From the NCBI RefSeq assembly GCF_016802725.1, contig NC_052665.1:20342501-20406500 (forward strand): a DNA stretch of 64,000 bases, given 5' to 3'. Under the pieces are notes generated by a model, which made no database searches, had not been told where the DNA came from, and saw nothing but the letters and a program-made list of their open reading frames with translations. Below are positions 1-10,596 of the stretch, piece by piece (positions within the stretch are counted from its first letter, which is position 1; the number at the start of each line of letters is the position of its first letter). This DNA comes from Solenopsis invicta. Its lineage: Eukaryota; Arthropoda; Insecta; Hymenoptera; Formicidae. The position numbers and the translations under genes were made by a program.

Positions 1-952
1 AAAATACGGAAACACATTTTCGGGTCTGGGAGACTTTTCCAACTTTGAGAAGTTATAATTTTAATTACAATCAATATTTTTCTACAATTTTTTTTAAATG
101 AAAGTTCAGAATCTCAGGAGTGTGATTGCACAATCGGCATTGCCGAAAAAAATTTATTGTGAAGTTATAAAGGCAAAATTATTAAGTAAAAATGAGAAAT
201 TGGTCAAAATCCACTTTTTCTTCGAAATTCATATCTTCGCAACAAAAAACTTTTAAAGACTTTCAAATACGGCGTTTTAAAGCTAAAGAGTCACATTTTT
301 AAAATAAAATTTGACAAAGTCATTTCTTTTAAAAAGTATAATTATGTAACATAGAAAATATAAGGTATTTTGGGGCACCTAAAAACCCACTTAAAAAAAA
401 AATCATATCTTTGCAACAAAAAACTTTTAACCACTTTACAATACGTTTTAAAGCTAAAGATTCATGTTTTCAAAAAAAAATTATATCATTGTTATTTCTA
501 TTAGAAAATGTACTTATGTAACAAGGCAAATATGAAGGATTTTTGATTAAATTGTGTCTAAAATTGAAAATTAATATGTTTCATGATATATTTCGGAAAA
601 ACTCCCTTTTCTACAGCATTTTATAGTATTCCAACTTTAGACAGAGTATATGCGAGTAACATCCGTGAACCGACCTGTTCAAACGTATTTTATCCAGCTT
701 TTTTGTATAAAATACTCACAAAAAATGTTTCACTTACACACTATATGGGTTGCATTGACCCTAACAAAACTTTGCTGCCGTGCCGTTCAAATTCTTGTTG
801 ACCGAAAAAGTTGATCAACCATATCAATCGAAAGAGGAGATTTCAAACTTTTTTTACGTCTTGGTCCGAACCTCCTATCTCTTTCCGTCTTCACACAAGA
901 AGCGTCCAAAACTTCATATGGGGTCTCTCAGGCCCACTTACGTGTTTAAGGG
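1..952 (+). repeat. TTAA-type MITE, ~975-bp family, copy 1 (left end outside window)
   Basis: This is the first of three long copies of one interspersed repeat; the others are at 3763-4743 and 40195-41165. Shared blocks include ACACATTTTCGGGTC near the left end and CTTCATATGGGGTCTCTCAG near the right end. The right terminus CGTGTTTAAGGG is the inverse of the left terminus CCCTTAAACAC seen in complete copies. The small ORFs inside it match no protein I know. The flanking TTAA has decayed to TTAT here. Non-autonomous piggyBac-like is the best reading, from TTAA and CCCTT ends. Confidence 0.75.
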
Positions 953-1142
953 TTATTTAAATACAATATAAATATGTTTTATTTTAATTTTTTCACTAAA
1001 TTATATTAAAATAAATAAAAATATATTAGGATATATTAGAATTTTTAAACATTTTAATATATATTATTTTTTAAGTGAATAATAGCCAATTTAATCAACT
1101 AAATCAACTTATCACGATCCTATTTAATAAAAGTAAAAATAT

Positions 1143-2038
1143 AGGGTAAAGTCGGTATATACGCCGCAGCTATCAAAAATTTAATTTATTAAGTATTATT
1201 TACTATGTTTAAGGAAAATAAATTAGGCTAATAAAAACTTCATACTGTTTACTATTATAAAAAAAATTTTAAGTATGAAATATTTCTTTTCTTATACTTG
1301 AAAAAAAAACTTAAAAAAACCCTTGCATTTTTGTCATATAAAAAAAGTGGCGGGATTTCCGACTACTCATGTGTAAGATACACGGCTCATCAAAATTTAC
1401 AAATAATATTTTCAGATATGATATAAAATAACATAATAACTTACAAAATGTGTTTATAAAGTTTATTAGGGAATAAGAACAGTAAATATGTATTCAAAGT
1501 AATAATAATGCAATATTAAAGAAATTAATATGCACAGACATCAACAGAGTGCGCATTGTGTTCTCAACATAGTGCTCAACATAGAGTAAGTGCTGCTTTC
1601 CAATCACGCAGTGTCTGTATTACGGCATAAATCCCGTTCGCTGAAAAGGCCGTATATCCTAAACAAATGGAATATACAAGATATCAAACTAAATAAAGAA
1701 TACAAGAGCTATGCACTTGAATCTTGCTTGTATTTTATCCTTTACTATCAGTCTACATTTACATATCATGAAATAATCATTATGCCTTTTATATTTTCTA
1801 CAGTAATTATTTTACGTAGACGGTAATACACGATCGCGCTACTTCTACGTGAAAAAATTAATTCAATTTACGATATTTTCGTTAATATTAACAATAAAAA
1901 ACTGTAATTACAATACAATACTAATATAACATAAAGGCACATAACAAAATAGTTTTGAGCAAACTATCTTTATTTCTTCTATTTTTTCTGACTGCTGCGG
2001 CGTACATCCCCCCGCGGCGTAAATACCGACTTTACCCT
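1143..2038. mobile_element. Inverted-repeat DNA element with 7-bp target duplication
   Basis: The left end AGGGTAAAGTCGGTATAT and the right end TACCGACTTTACCCT form inverted repeats of about 25 bp that continue to an ACGCCGC block on both sides. Immediately outside, AAAATAT is present at 1136-1142 and again at 2039-2045, a 7-bp direct repeat consistent with a target-site duplication. The interior is AT-rich with only short ORFs, so this is a non-autonomous element. I cannot assign its superfamily from a 7-bp duplication. Confidence 0.6.
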
Positions 2039-2045
2039 AAAATAT

Positions 2046-2784
2046 TAATGTTTCTCAGATTAATTTTTTATATTTTTAATTTCATTTATTTATTTTATTT
2101 ATTAAAATATTATTATATGTATAGTTCAATGTATCTAGTAACTGATATAGGATTTATTTTTTTTCTGTAAATTTCTCATTTTTGTTTGTAAAAACTGAAA
2201 AATTAAAAACAAAAGATTCAGTTAATTACTTTCATTTTCTCTTAGAATGAAAGCATTGCATATTCTACCTTTCTCTGTACCACTCTGACGCAATTATGTA
2301 ATCGCCTAGTAAATGTGAACAGTAGAAACACAAAACGGAAATATCATTTTACGAGTACCCGATTAATTCGCAGTAAAAACGAAATCGCATTACAGCATTC
2401 CTACATAGAGATTTTCTGTCATATACATGTTATGATACGATCAATGATGATTAAAAAAGTTCAGGCGTTAAGCATTATGGTGAACTCGATATATAATGTA
2501 TGCGCGGGTATAGCTGCGGGACTCGCTGCGTAACAGTATCGCGTTATGCTCATTGCGTGTTCACGCACGGTAACGCGGATTAACTCACACACGAAGCTTG
2601 TCTACTTCCTTACTCTTAACGATCTATTGCTGCGGGCAAACGCGGTCCATCGGTAATTAAACGCTTCGTTGATGAACGAACGATATCGAAACAATTTCTA
2701 AATGTAAATTTTATGTATATTTACTTCGTATTGCGTAAAGAATAAATATCCGAAGCATTGTATAAAAAATACTATTATAATAAT
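2046..2784. other. No recognised gene; locally CpG-containing unique sequence
   Basis: The stretch is AT-rich except for about 2290-2690, where CG dinucleotides and normal base composition return (for example around GCGGGTATAGCTGCGGG and TCACGCACGGTAACGCGG). The plus-strand ORF of 72 codons at 2315-2533 has no recognisable domain. It could be a regulatory or exonic remnant; I see no decisive signal. Confidence 0.3.
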
Positions 2785-3297
2785 AGTGAGAGTTGTACTA
2801 TAGGCAGTTACGGTGGTTATATTATGAGCAGTCGTATTATCTCTGTTATTGAATGACGAATTGCTAGTAATTTTTTATGAAATCATTTGTCTAGTAATCT
2901 GTCGCTGTGTAATGGCGCTAATAAAATATGTGACAATTGTTTATGGCATATTTGCTTTGAGCATTTGGAAATTTTTTCAAGGTACACTTTAACATTTAAT
3001 CATACATACTTTCATTATTTTTAAACTTGAGAGTATTATCACACAAAGATATGTACACTCAAGTGTTTTTTATTTGATATTTAACATTTTATTCGGCTAT
3101 ACATTTTCTTAGTTATTCAAAGAAATTTAATAACATAGCGTTTTGTTAATGTGACTATAGACGCGTGTTAGTAATATGTGCTCTATCGAAATATTTCTTC
3201 AATAAATTAATCGTTATTTTAGAGGACTGCGTTCAGAAACATTAAAAATATCTTTTATCTTTATTATTTATCAAACATTAAACAAGGACAAAATGCT
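2785..3297 (+). repeat. Interspersed repeat family B, copy a (partial)
   Basis: It matches 32909-34479 and 38770-42390 through blocks such as TTCAAGGTACACTTT, CTCAAGTGTTTTTT, TTTTATTCGGC and CGAAATATTTCTTC, in the same order. The complete copies have inverted ends of the type TAGAGGAGAAGAGGGTA; this copy lacks the 3' part after the ATTAAACAAGGACAAAATG block. No coding capacity was seen. Confidence 0.6.
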
Positions 3298-3758
3298 CTC
3301 GGATGTATCTCCGTAGCAGACTAATGACGAAAGACGACACAGAGACATCCATTTTTGGTCTATGTCAAAGAACTAATAATGGATGTCATTTGTAAAACGT
3401 CATTTCTTAGACCAGTTAAAGACGTCATTTTAAAGACATCTTAAAATCATCCTGAAGAAGTCTTTTTATAACTTACAGAATTTTACTTTTTAATCTAAAA
3501 ATATAAGACCAACAATAAAATAAAAATTAATTAGTTAAACTTAACTACAATTTAATGTGTGCTGTACGTTGATATTTAAGTAATTACAGCAAATTTATAG
3601 CAGTGAATGTACAACATATAATGTAGTTGTCACATATAAATTATAGAAAGTACTAATTCTTATATAATGCCCTTTTTGATTATTTGGATTTATATTACAA
3701 TTTATTTATAAACTGACTTTAATCTCACCCTTTTGTTAAATTAATGCCTGCCAAAATA
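3298..3758. other. Non-coding; palindromic arm flanking MITE copy 2
   Basis: No gene is seen. 3300-3440 has repeated GACATCC/GGATGTC and GACGTCATTTT motifs typical of a decayed short inverted-repeat element. 3743-3760 (AATGCCTGCCAAAATATT) is the inverse of 4761-4778 with one mismatch, so the TTAA MITE between them sits inside an older inverted repeat. Confidence 0.45.
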
Positions 3759-3762
3759 TTAA

Positions 3763-4743
3763 CCCTTAAACACACCAATCTTGTAAAATATGTAAACACA
3801 TTTTCGGGTCTGGGAGACTTTTTCAACTTTGAGAAGTTGTAACTTTTGTTCTAATCAACATTTTTTAATAATTTTTTTTTTTTCATATAAAAGTTTAGAA
3901 TCTCAGAAATGTGACTGCATAATCAATATTGCCGAAAAATGACTTATTGTTATGTTATAAAAGAAAAATCATTAAGTAAAAATTAGAAATTGTTCAAAAA
4001 TCCACTTTTCCCTTATAAAATCATATTTCCGCAATAAAAAACTTTTAAGGACTTTCAAAGACGGCATTTTAAAGCTAAAGAGTCATACTTTAAAAAAAAC
4101 TATTGTATTGTCATTCCCTTTAAAAAGTAGAATTATACAACAAGGAGAATATGAGATATTTTTTAGTGTCTAAAAATCCATTTTTTTTTTTAAGTCATAT
4201 CTTTGCAACAAAAAAACTTTTAAAGACTTTACAATACGGCGTTTTAAAGCTAAAGAATCATACTTTTAGAAAAAAAATTATGTCACTGCCATTTCTATTA
4301 AAAAATATACTTACGTAACAAGGCAAATATGAGGTATTTTTCATAAACTCAAAGTGTCTAAAATTGAAAATTGATGTGTTTCATAATATATTTTGGACCC
4401 TACACAAAAATTCTTTCTTTCACGGCATTATAGTATTTTAACTTTAGACAAAGTAACATACGCTAACAGACCTGTTTGAATGTGTTTTGTCCAGTTTTTT
4501 AACACAAGATTATTCACAAAAAAGTTTCATTCACACACTATATGGATCGCATTGACCCTAACAAAACTTTGCTGCCGTGTTGTTCGAATTCTAGTTGACC
4601 AAAAAAGTTGATCAGCCATATCAATCGAAAGAGGAGATTTAAAATTTTTTTTACGTTCGAACCTCTTATATCATTCCGTTTTTACACAGCAAGCGTTCGA
4701 AACTTCATATGGGGTCTCTCAGACCCACTTATGTGTTTATGGA
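3763..4743 (+). repeat. TTAA-type MITE, ~975-bp family, copy 2
   Basis: A complete copy of 981 bp. The left end is TTAA (3759-3762) followed by CCCTTAAACACACC, and the right end is GTGTTTATGG followed by TTAA (4744-4747), so ends and target site fit a piggyBac-like TTAA specificity. Sequence order matches copies 1 and 3 throughout. Only short accidental ORFs occur. Confidence 0.8.
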
Positions 4744-4747
4744 TTAA

Positions 4748-5741
4748 TGAAATATTTATTAATATTTTGGCGGGCATTTTTCATTTAGCATAAATATTTT
4801 TAAAAGTATTTATGTTAAATAAAAAATAAATATTTAGAAAAATATTTTATAAAATATTTCTGTAAATATTTATGATAAATAAAAAAGAAATATTTGTGTA
4901 ATATTTTATAAACGTTTTTATAAATATTTTGTTCATTTAAATTTTCAGTGTGCGATACTGCCGCTAGATAGACATGGGAGTTGTATCTCGTAAGTAAGAA
5001 AATTTGAAAATACAATAAAAAGCGTAGCATCATATAATTTTTCACTCTTGTCTTAACAAAAATGTTTTTTAAAGACAAGTTACTCAAAACCCCGAAATTG
5101 GACTCCATATTGAAAAAGAGACAGTTTGAGCAATTTTATTGAAATTTAATTGAATAATCATCTCGAATAGGTATTATAAAACTTTCTCTAATATCAATTC
5201 TTTTCTCTAATAAAATTGTTCAAAATGAATTCCAATCGGAATTATTCGATACCACAAAATTTTGTATAAATTTTGTAAAGAAAATAAAAATATTTATAAA
5301 ATCTTCATCATAATGATTAATAAACGAGACGCTCCCTAAAATTACGTCTTAATAATTTTGTTGTTAATTAAGACGTTATTGAAACGCCATTTATGTTATT
5401 TGTTTGTTGGAAAGCTACTTGTATCTAAAACTAACGTTATATACTGGTCTTACCTTGCTGTCAATATAACCTCAGAAAATGATGCCTATTTTTGGATCTC
5501 TTACGACGAATTATATGATGTCCATTGGTTATTTTATGATCAAAATTTGCCGTCATTTTAACGTCATTTGGGCTTCAGTGTCAATATGATATTAAAGTGA
5601 ATCGTGACTGATCAAAAGTGACTTTTAATTATTTTGTTGTTATTTTGACGTCATTTTGATGTCATGATGAATTTTTATTTTGCTTGGAATAGATCTATAT
5701 ACGAGTACATTTACACGAGTATATAGATTGTATTATAATAT
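4748..5741. other. No gene; AT-rich with decayed short inverted-repeat element
   Basis: 4780-4950 is a run of imperfect TAAATATTT repeats. 5540-5690 has alternating TGACGTCATTTTGATGTCA-type motifs ending in TTTTGCTTGG, resembling the 174-bp element at 57524-57697 whose ends read CAAGCAGAACA. Reading frames here show no recognisable domain. Confidence 0.4.
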
Positions 5742-6139
5742 TGTGGCAATCAATTGCCACAATCCTCATACAAAAGAAAAAGAAAAGGAAAAAGAAACAA
5801 AAAAGAAAATTTTCACCAACCGAGCATATGGTCTCCGGATGTTAGTCATAAACCTTCTAACATTCGGTAATCATAAATGTTGCATATTGTCATTGTTAGA
5901 GCACGTTTTAACCCGCTCAACATACAATAGTTAAGAGGTGAAATGGTTTGCCTGGAGAAGACATGAAGGCAGATCTCTCTCGACTACGGACATGAACGCG
6001 TCTCCGCCGCGCAATCAATTTGGATATCGATAAGTTTAGTTTTCCCTTGTTATATTTGATAATATAAAGTAAAGACTATATTTATACATTAACTGACTAT
6101 TTCATCCATCTCCGTGTACCTATACCATTCCCACACCAA
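5742..6139 (+). repeat. 5' LTR
   Basis: 398 bp, same length and apparently the same sequence as 10597-10994. It starts with TGTGGCAATCAATTGCCACA, a near-palindrome with 9-bp arms. The 3' boundary is set by the 5-bp duplication, giving an end CACACCAA rather than the usual CA; a 4-bp duplication would move it one base. The LTR should carry the promoter and poly(A) signal of the element. Confidence 0.9.
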
Positions 6140-6141
6140 AG

Positions 6142-6159
6142 TGGTGACCCCGACGTGAT
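6142..6159 (+). promoter_or_regulatory. tRNA primer-binding site
   Basis: TGGTGACCCCGACGTGAT lies 2 bp after the 5' LTR. It begins with TGG, the complement of a tRNA CCA 3' end, and is where minus-strand DNA synthesis would be primed. I did not identify the tRNA. Confidence 0.8.
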
Positions 6160-6265
6160 CATTCTTTTTTTTTACGACCAAGCGCAAAGTTTCGCGGAAT
6201 TGTGACAATTAACGCGTGTTTGTGAGTGAAATTGTGAGTGCACGGCCAGACAGAAGTGCAGCAAC

Positions 6266-7228
6266 ATGCCTCTCAGGCACGACGACAAGGGACAGGCGTC
6301 GATACAGACGCCTAGGCAACCGCTGGTGCAACCTGCGATATTAGAGCCGCCAGGATATTTTATGTCTGGACCTGAGGTGAGCCGCGTGGGCATGCGAATG
6401 CCGGAGTTTTCGCCCACGGATCCGGAATTATGGTTTAGCATCATAGACCGGAGTTTTCAAGCCGCAGGAATAACGGTCGATTCGACGAAGTTCGGGTACG
6501 CGTTGACGGCAATCGGTCCGCGTTATACCGCCGAGGTGCGAGACATCGTACTGAATCCGCCGGAGGAGCGCGCGTACGAAATATTAAAAGCAGAACTTAT
6601 TAAACGCCTTAGCTCATCGCAGGAGCATAAGACGCGTCGCTTACTCGAGCACGAGGAGATCGGCGACCGCAAGCCATCACAATTTTTGCGTCATCTTCGT
6701 AGCCTCGCCGGCAACGTTGTCGGCGATAAAGTATTGCGAACGATTTGGCTGAGCCGCCTACCCGCTCATATTCAGCCGCATCTAGTGACGCGAACGGAAG
6801 ATTCGCTGGATCAGGTGGCGGACATCGCGGATACGATTATGGAAGCGACGCGTGTCCCGCCGTTGCAGGTCGCGGAAACGACGCCGTCTTCATTTTCGCG
6901 CAGCGCAGGACAGGACGACGCGACATCCTTAGAAGCAAAAATTAACTTGCAATTAGCGCAGATGCGCTTATCGATGCAACAAGAGATGGCAGAGCAGCTG
7001 ACGGCCATTCGAAAATCTATTGAGGCGATCGGCGAGCTCGAGCGGGGCCGTAGCCACGAGCGACGGTACACACGCCCGCGTTCGCGTTCGCGTTCTCGCC
7101 CGCGAGCTCATGGCCATGCAACCAATGGTTTATGCTACTATCATTGGCGTTTCGGCCCAGACGCCAGACGATGCGAGGCTCCATGCTCCTCACAACAGCA
7201 AACGGGAAACGCAACGGCCAGTCGTTAA
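6266..7228 (+). CDS. gag: Gag polyprotein of the gypsy element
   Basis: 320 codons from the first ATG after the primer-binding site to TAA. The product is the capsid/nucleocapsid precursor that packages element RNA in cytoplasmic particles. The N-terminal part contains the MPEFSPTDPELWF-type start of the gag domain common in arthropod gypsy elements. An Arg/Ser-rich basic stretch lies near residues 263-286. A Cys/His motif CYYHWRFGPDARRCEAPC near residue 292 resembles the divergent zinc knuckle of these elements rather than the standard CCHC. The ORF overlaps pol by 97 nt with pol in the -1 frame; the slippery heptamer 7204-7210 lies in that overlap. No disruption was seen. Confidence 0.88.
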   Translation: MPLRHDDKGQASIQTPRQPLVQPAILEPPGYFMSGPEVSRVGMRMPEFSPTDPELWFSIIDRSFQAAGITVDSTKFGYALTAIGPRYTAEVRDIVLNPPEERAYEILKAELIKRLSSSQEHKTRRLLEHEEIGDRKPSQFLRHLRSLAGNVVGDKVLRTIWLSRLPAHIQPHLVTRTEDSLDQVADIADTIMEATRVPPLQVAETTPSSFSRSAGQDDATSLEAKINLQLAQMRLSMQQEMAEQLTAIRKSIEAIGELERGRSHERRYTRPRSRSRSRPRAHGHATNGLCYYHWRFGPDARRCEAPCSSQQQTGNATASR

Positions 7229-10200
7229 TGGCGGCAAGCGATTCCGGCCAGTTGACACGTCGCCTCTTCGTAACAGACCACGATACGAGAGTCAGTTTCT
7301 TAATTGACACGGGAGCTGATCTTTGTGTCTATCCGCGGAGGATGGTGCGTGGTCCGCGACAAAAATCGAATTACGAGCTGTCGGCCGCAAACGGAACAAC
7401 TATTCATACATATGGCACAGAATCTTTGGCACTGAACTTCGGATTGCGACGAGTTTTCGCGTGGCGTTTCGTCGTAGCAGATGTATCCAGGCCGATTATC
7501 GGGGCCGACTTCCTTTCATTCTACGGACTGCTGGTAGATCTGAGAAATGGTCGACTCGTGGATGGCATGACGAGTCTGACGGTGCAAGGACGATGTTTAC
7601 GATGCGAGACTCCGAGCATTAAAACGGTAACCGGAGCAACTCCGTATCACGAGTTGCTGATGCAATATCCTGACGTGACGAGGCCAGAAGGACGGCCGAG
7701 AGAGACCAAGCATGATACACGGCACTTTATCAAGACGACGCCGGGTCCGCCGGTGGTCGGTCGGCCACGAAGACTCGCGCCGGAGCGGTTGGCAGCCGCG
7801 AAAAGAGAATTCCAGAGGATGATGGAACTCGGAATTGTACGACCATCTAAAAGCTGTTGGTCCTCGCCCCTGCATATGGTGCCGAAGAAAGGAGAAGAAT
7901 GGAGACCTTGCGGAGATTACAGGGCGCTCAACGCACGAACGATTCCCGATTGCTACCCGGTGCGTCATATCCAGGATTATGCACAGAACCTACAGGGAAA
8001 GAAGATCTTTGCAACGTTGGATCTCGTTCGAGCATATCATCAGATCCCGGTAGCGGAAGAAGATATACCAAAGACTGCGATAACAACACCGTTTGGTATG
8101 TATGAATTTCCGTACATGTCGTTCGGGCTGCGCAATGCCGCGCAGACCTTTCAGCGCTTCATCGACGAAGTTCTTCAGGGTCTGGAATTCAGTTTTGCAT
8201 ATATCGACGATATACTGGTCGCATCGTCAACGGAGGAAGAGCATAAGGAGCATCTCAAGATACTATTTGAGCGACTGCAGAAGTACGGAATCGTAATTAA
8301 CCCGGCTAAATGCGTATTTGGACAGCCAGAAATACAGTTTCTCGGATACCTGGTGACGGGAGAAGGAACTCGACCCTTGCCCGAGCGAGTGCAAGCTATC
8401 CGACAATACCAAATGCCAAGGACAGCCAAAGATCTTCGGCGATATCTAGGCATGTTAAACTTTTATAGAAGGTTTCTGCCGAGAGCTGCCGAATCACAAG
8501 CACCGCTCAATGACCTTCTTCAAGACAACGCAAAAGGAAAGGAACCGGTACCGTGGACACCACAGGCACAACGAGCGTTCGAATTAACAAAAGAAAGCTT
8601 GGCACAAGCCGCTTTGTTGGCACATCCAAGGATGAGCGCGGAGCTGGCTTTGTTTACAGATGCATCTGATCATAGCGTCGGAGCCGTGCTGCAACAACGA
8701 GGTGACAATGGTTGGGAGCCATTAGCATTCTTTTCGAAGAAATTAAGCCCAGCCGAATCGAAATATAGCGCATTTGACAGAGAGTTATTAGCAGTGTACC
8801 TCGCGATTAAACATTTTCTGCATATGTTAGAGGCGCGAGTTTTTACAGTGTATACAGACCATAAACCATTAACCTTCGCGTTTCGACAAAAACCTGACAA
8901 GTGCTCACCACGTCAATTTAGACATTTAGACTTTATAGGCCAATTTACAACGGACATTCGATATATATCCGGAGCGGATAATATTGTTGCCGATACATTT
9001 TCGAGAATCGACGAAGTGCGGTCGCCGTTGGATTATGCAGCATTAGCGGCGTCGCAGAAATCTGACGAGGAGCTAAAAGATTTTTTGAGCCAAGAATCGA
9101 GTTTATGGTTGAAAGAGGTCGAGATCCCTGGAGCAGGAGTGACAGTGTGGTGCGATACAGCAACTGCAACGCCGAGACCGTTTTTAACGAAGATCTTTCG
9201 CCGAGCGGCATTCGAGAGCATCCACAACCTGGCCCATCCAGGAGTTAAAGCGACGGCTAAGCTCATATCTCAGAGATATGTTTGGCCGTCAATGAATACC
9301 GACTGCCGAAATTGGGCTCGTGCATGCGTACCGTGCCAGCGATCCAAGATTACGCGACATGTGGTAGCGCCCGTCGGAAAGTTTTCTGCACCATCCAGTA
9401 GATTTGAACATATCCACATAGATATAATTTTGATGCCGAGCTCCGAGGGAAAGAGATACTGCCTCACGTGCATCGACCGTTTCACACGATGGCCAGAGGC
9501 ATTCCCGCTGGAAGACCAAGAAGCGGAGACGGTTGCTAGAGCTTTTTACGAAGGATGGATTTGCCGATTCGGAACACCTCTCCGAGTTACTACTGATCAG
9601 GGACGTCAATTTGAGTCCCATCTCTTTCGGCAGTTGAGCGAGTTGACCGGAACAACACACCTAAGAACAACAGCATACCACCCGCAAGCGAATGGTATGG
9701 TGGAGAGATTTCATCGTCAGCTTAAAGCGGCGGTGAAGTGTCATGCGAACAGCCGCTGGACCCAAGTGCTGCCGACCGTTCTGCTAGGGATACGAGCGGC
9801 CTGGAGAGAGGATCTGCAAGCGACTGCAGCGGAACTTGTTTACGGAGAGACACTTCGTCTTCCGGGACAGTTCCTGACTCAACGGCCGATGGAGAATTCA
9901 GACGATGGCGCTAATTTCATAAAGGAATTGCGCCACCGTTTTGACGATCTGCGCCCGATCGATGGAACCCGCCATGGGGAACGACGTCCGTTCGTCTTCA
10001 AGGACCTGGGGACAACCGACCAGGTGTTCGTCCGACACGACGGACCAAAGACAATGTTGCAATCACCATATGATGGCCCGTTCGTGGTCGTGAGACGTGA
10101 TGACAAGAATTTCATCATAAGCATGCACGGGAAAAATGTAACGGTTTCAATAGACCGTGTTAAACCAGCATATCTGCTTTCAGATTCGTTAACAGACGCT

Positions 10201-10368
10201 GGCGAAACACCACCAGAAGAAACACAAGGACACAGCGAAGATAGCACTCGGGGCATTCGTCGAGAGCAAGACGAGAACGCGCCGACTCCCAGGGAGCAAG
10301 GAGAAACGGTGACGAGAGCCGGACGAAGGGTTCGCTTCCCGGATCGTTTCCAGGCGGGCCTCAGATAA
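7132..10368 (+). CDS. pol: Pol polyprotein: protease, RT, RNase H, integrase
   Basis: An ORF of 1078 codons; true translation probably begins by frameshift near 7207 rather than at the listed ATG. The protease has DTGADL near residue 59 and a conserved GADFL near 124. The RT palm motif YIDD is at about residues 357-360, preceded by SFGLRNAAQTFQRF. RNase H begins with FTDASD near 508. Integrase has an H-H-C-C zinc domain (HNLAHPG to CVPCQ) from about residue 697, then D near 764, D near 822 and E near 858 with the usual 35-residue spacing. The C-terminus is acidic and Arg-rich. All catalytic residues I looked for are present. It reverse-transcribes and integrates the element. Family assignment is secure. 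Confidence 0.93.
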   Translation: MLLSLAFRPRRQTMRGSMLLTTANGKRNGQSLMAASDSGQLTRRLFVTDHDTRVSFLIDTGADLCVYPRRMVRGPRQKSNYELSAANGTTIHTYGTESLALNFGLRRVFAWRFVVADVSRPIIGADFLSFYGLLVDLRNGRLVDGMTSLTVQGRCLRCETPSIKTVTGATPYHELLMQYPDVTRPEGRPRETKHDTRHFIKTTPGPPVVGRPRRLAPERLAAAKREFQRMMELGIVRPSKSCWSSPLHMVPKKGEEWRPCGDYRALNARTIPDCYPVRHIQDYAQNLQGKKIFATLDLVRAYHQIPVAEEDIPKTAITTPFGMYEFPYMSFGLRNAAQTFQRFIDEVLQGLEFSFAYIDDILVASSTEEEHKEHLKILFERLQKYGIVINPAKCVFGQPEIQFLGYLVTGEGTRPLPERVQAIRQYQMPRTAKDLRRYLGMLNFYRRFLPRAAESQAPLNDLLQDNAKGKEPVPWTPQAQRAFELTKESLAQAALLAHPRMSAELALFTDASDHSVGAVLQQRGDNGWEPLAFFSKKLSPAESKYSAFDRELLAVYLAIKHFLHMLEARVFTVYTDHKPLTFAFRQKPDKCSPRQFRHLDFIGQFTTDIRYISGADNIVADTFSRIDEVRSPLDYAALAASQKSDEELKDFLSQESSLWLKEVEIPGAGVTVWCDTATATPRPFLTKIFRRAAFESIHNLAHPGVKATAKLISQRYVWPSMNTDCRNWARACVPCQRSKITRHVVAPVGKFSAPSSRFEHIHIDIILMPSSEGKRYCLTCIDRFTRWPEAFPLEDQEAETVARAFYEGWICRFGTPLRVTTDQGRQFESHLFRQLSELTGTTHLRTTAYHPQANGMVERFHRQLKAAVKCHANSRWTQVLPTVLLGIRAAWREDLQATAAELVYGETLRLPGQFLTQRPMENSDDGANFIKELRHRFDDLRPIDGTRHGERRPFVFKDLGTTDQVFVRHDGPKTMLQSPYDGPFVVVRRDDKNFIISMHGKNVTVSIDRVKPAYLLSDSLTDAGETPPEETQGHSEDSTRGIRREQDENAPTPREQGETVTRAGRRVRFPDRFQAGLR
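7204..7210 (+). promoter_or_regulatory. Predicted -1 ribosomal frameshift site GGGAAAC
   Basis: The heptamer is in the gag frame as G-GGA-AAC, the X-XXY-YYZ arrangement required for simultaneous tRNA slippage. It is 18 nt before the gag stop codon, and a one-base backward shift enters the pol frame exactly (GGG-AAA-CGC). A short stem AACG/CGTT closes immediately downstream; I could not establish a pseudoknot by eye. Confidence 0.8.
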
Positions 10369-10582
10369 CAATAAGATTTATCCAAACATGCATCTATTTT
10401 ATATGACAAAACGTTAAATATTTATAGATGTAAAAAGATCGGAAACACGTATTATTATTATAATTAATCATTAACATGCATTTACGCAATTTGCTTATTT
10501 TAGTTATCTTAATTCATTATTTTCTTTCCTTGCATTTATTGTAATTAAGCTTAGAATATTTATCGTACTGCTGGTGCATTAC

Positions 10583-10596
10583 TGGCAGGGGGGTCA
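10583..10596 (+). promoter_or_regulatory. Polypurine tract
   Basis: TGGCAGGGGGGTCA abuts the 3' LTR, the expected position for priming plus-strand DNA. The 200 bp before it after the pol stop is AT-rich 3' untranslated sequence. Confidence 0.75.

Noticed and set aside
4815..5108. 97-codon minus-strand ORF
   Set aside because: Phe/Tyr/Lys/Ile-rich content reflects AT-rich repeated TAAATATTT sequence; no homology or start context.
6811..10409. Long antisense ORFs opposite gag and pol
   Set aside because: They shadow the conserved coding strand, which contains all expected catalytic motifs.
10369..10596. env-like third ORF in the gypsy element
   Set aside because: Fewer than 230 bp lie between the pol stop and the 3' LTR and they are AT-rich without an ORF.
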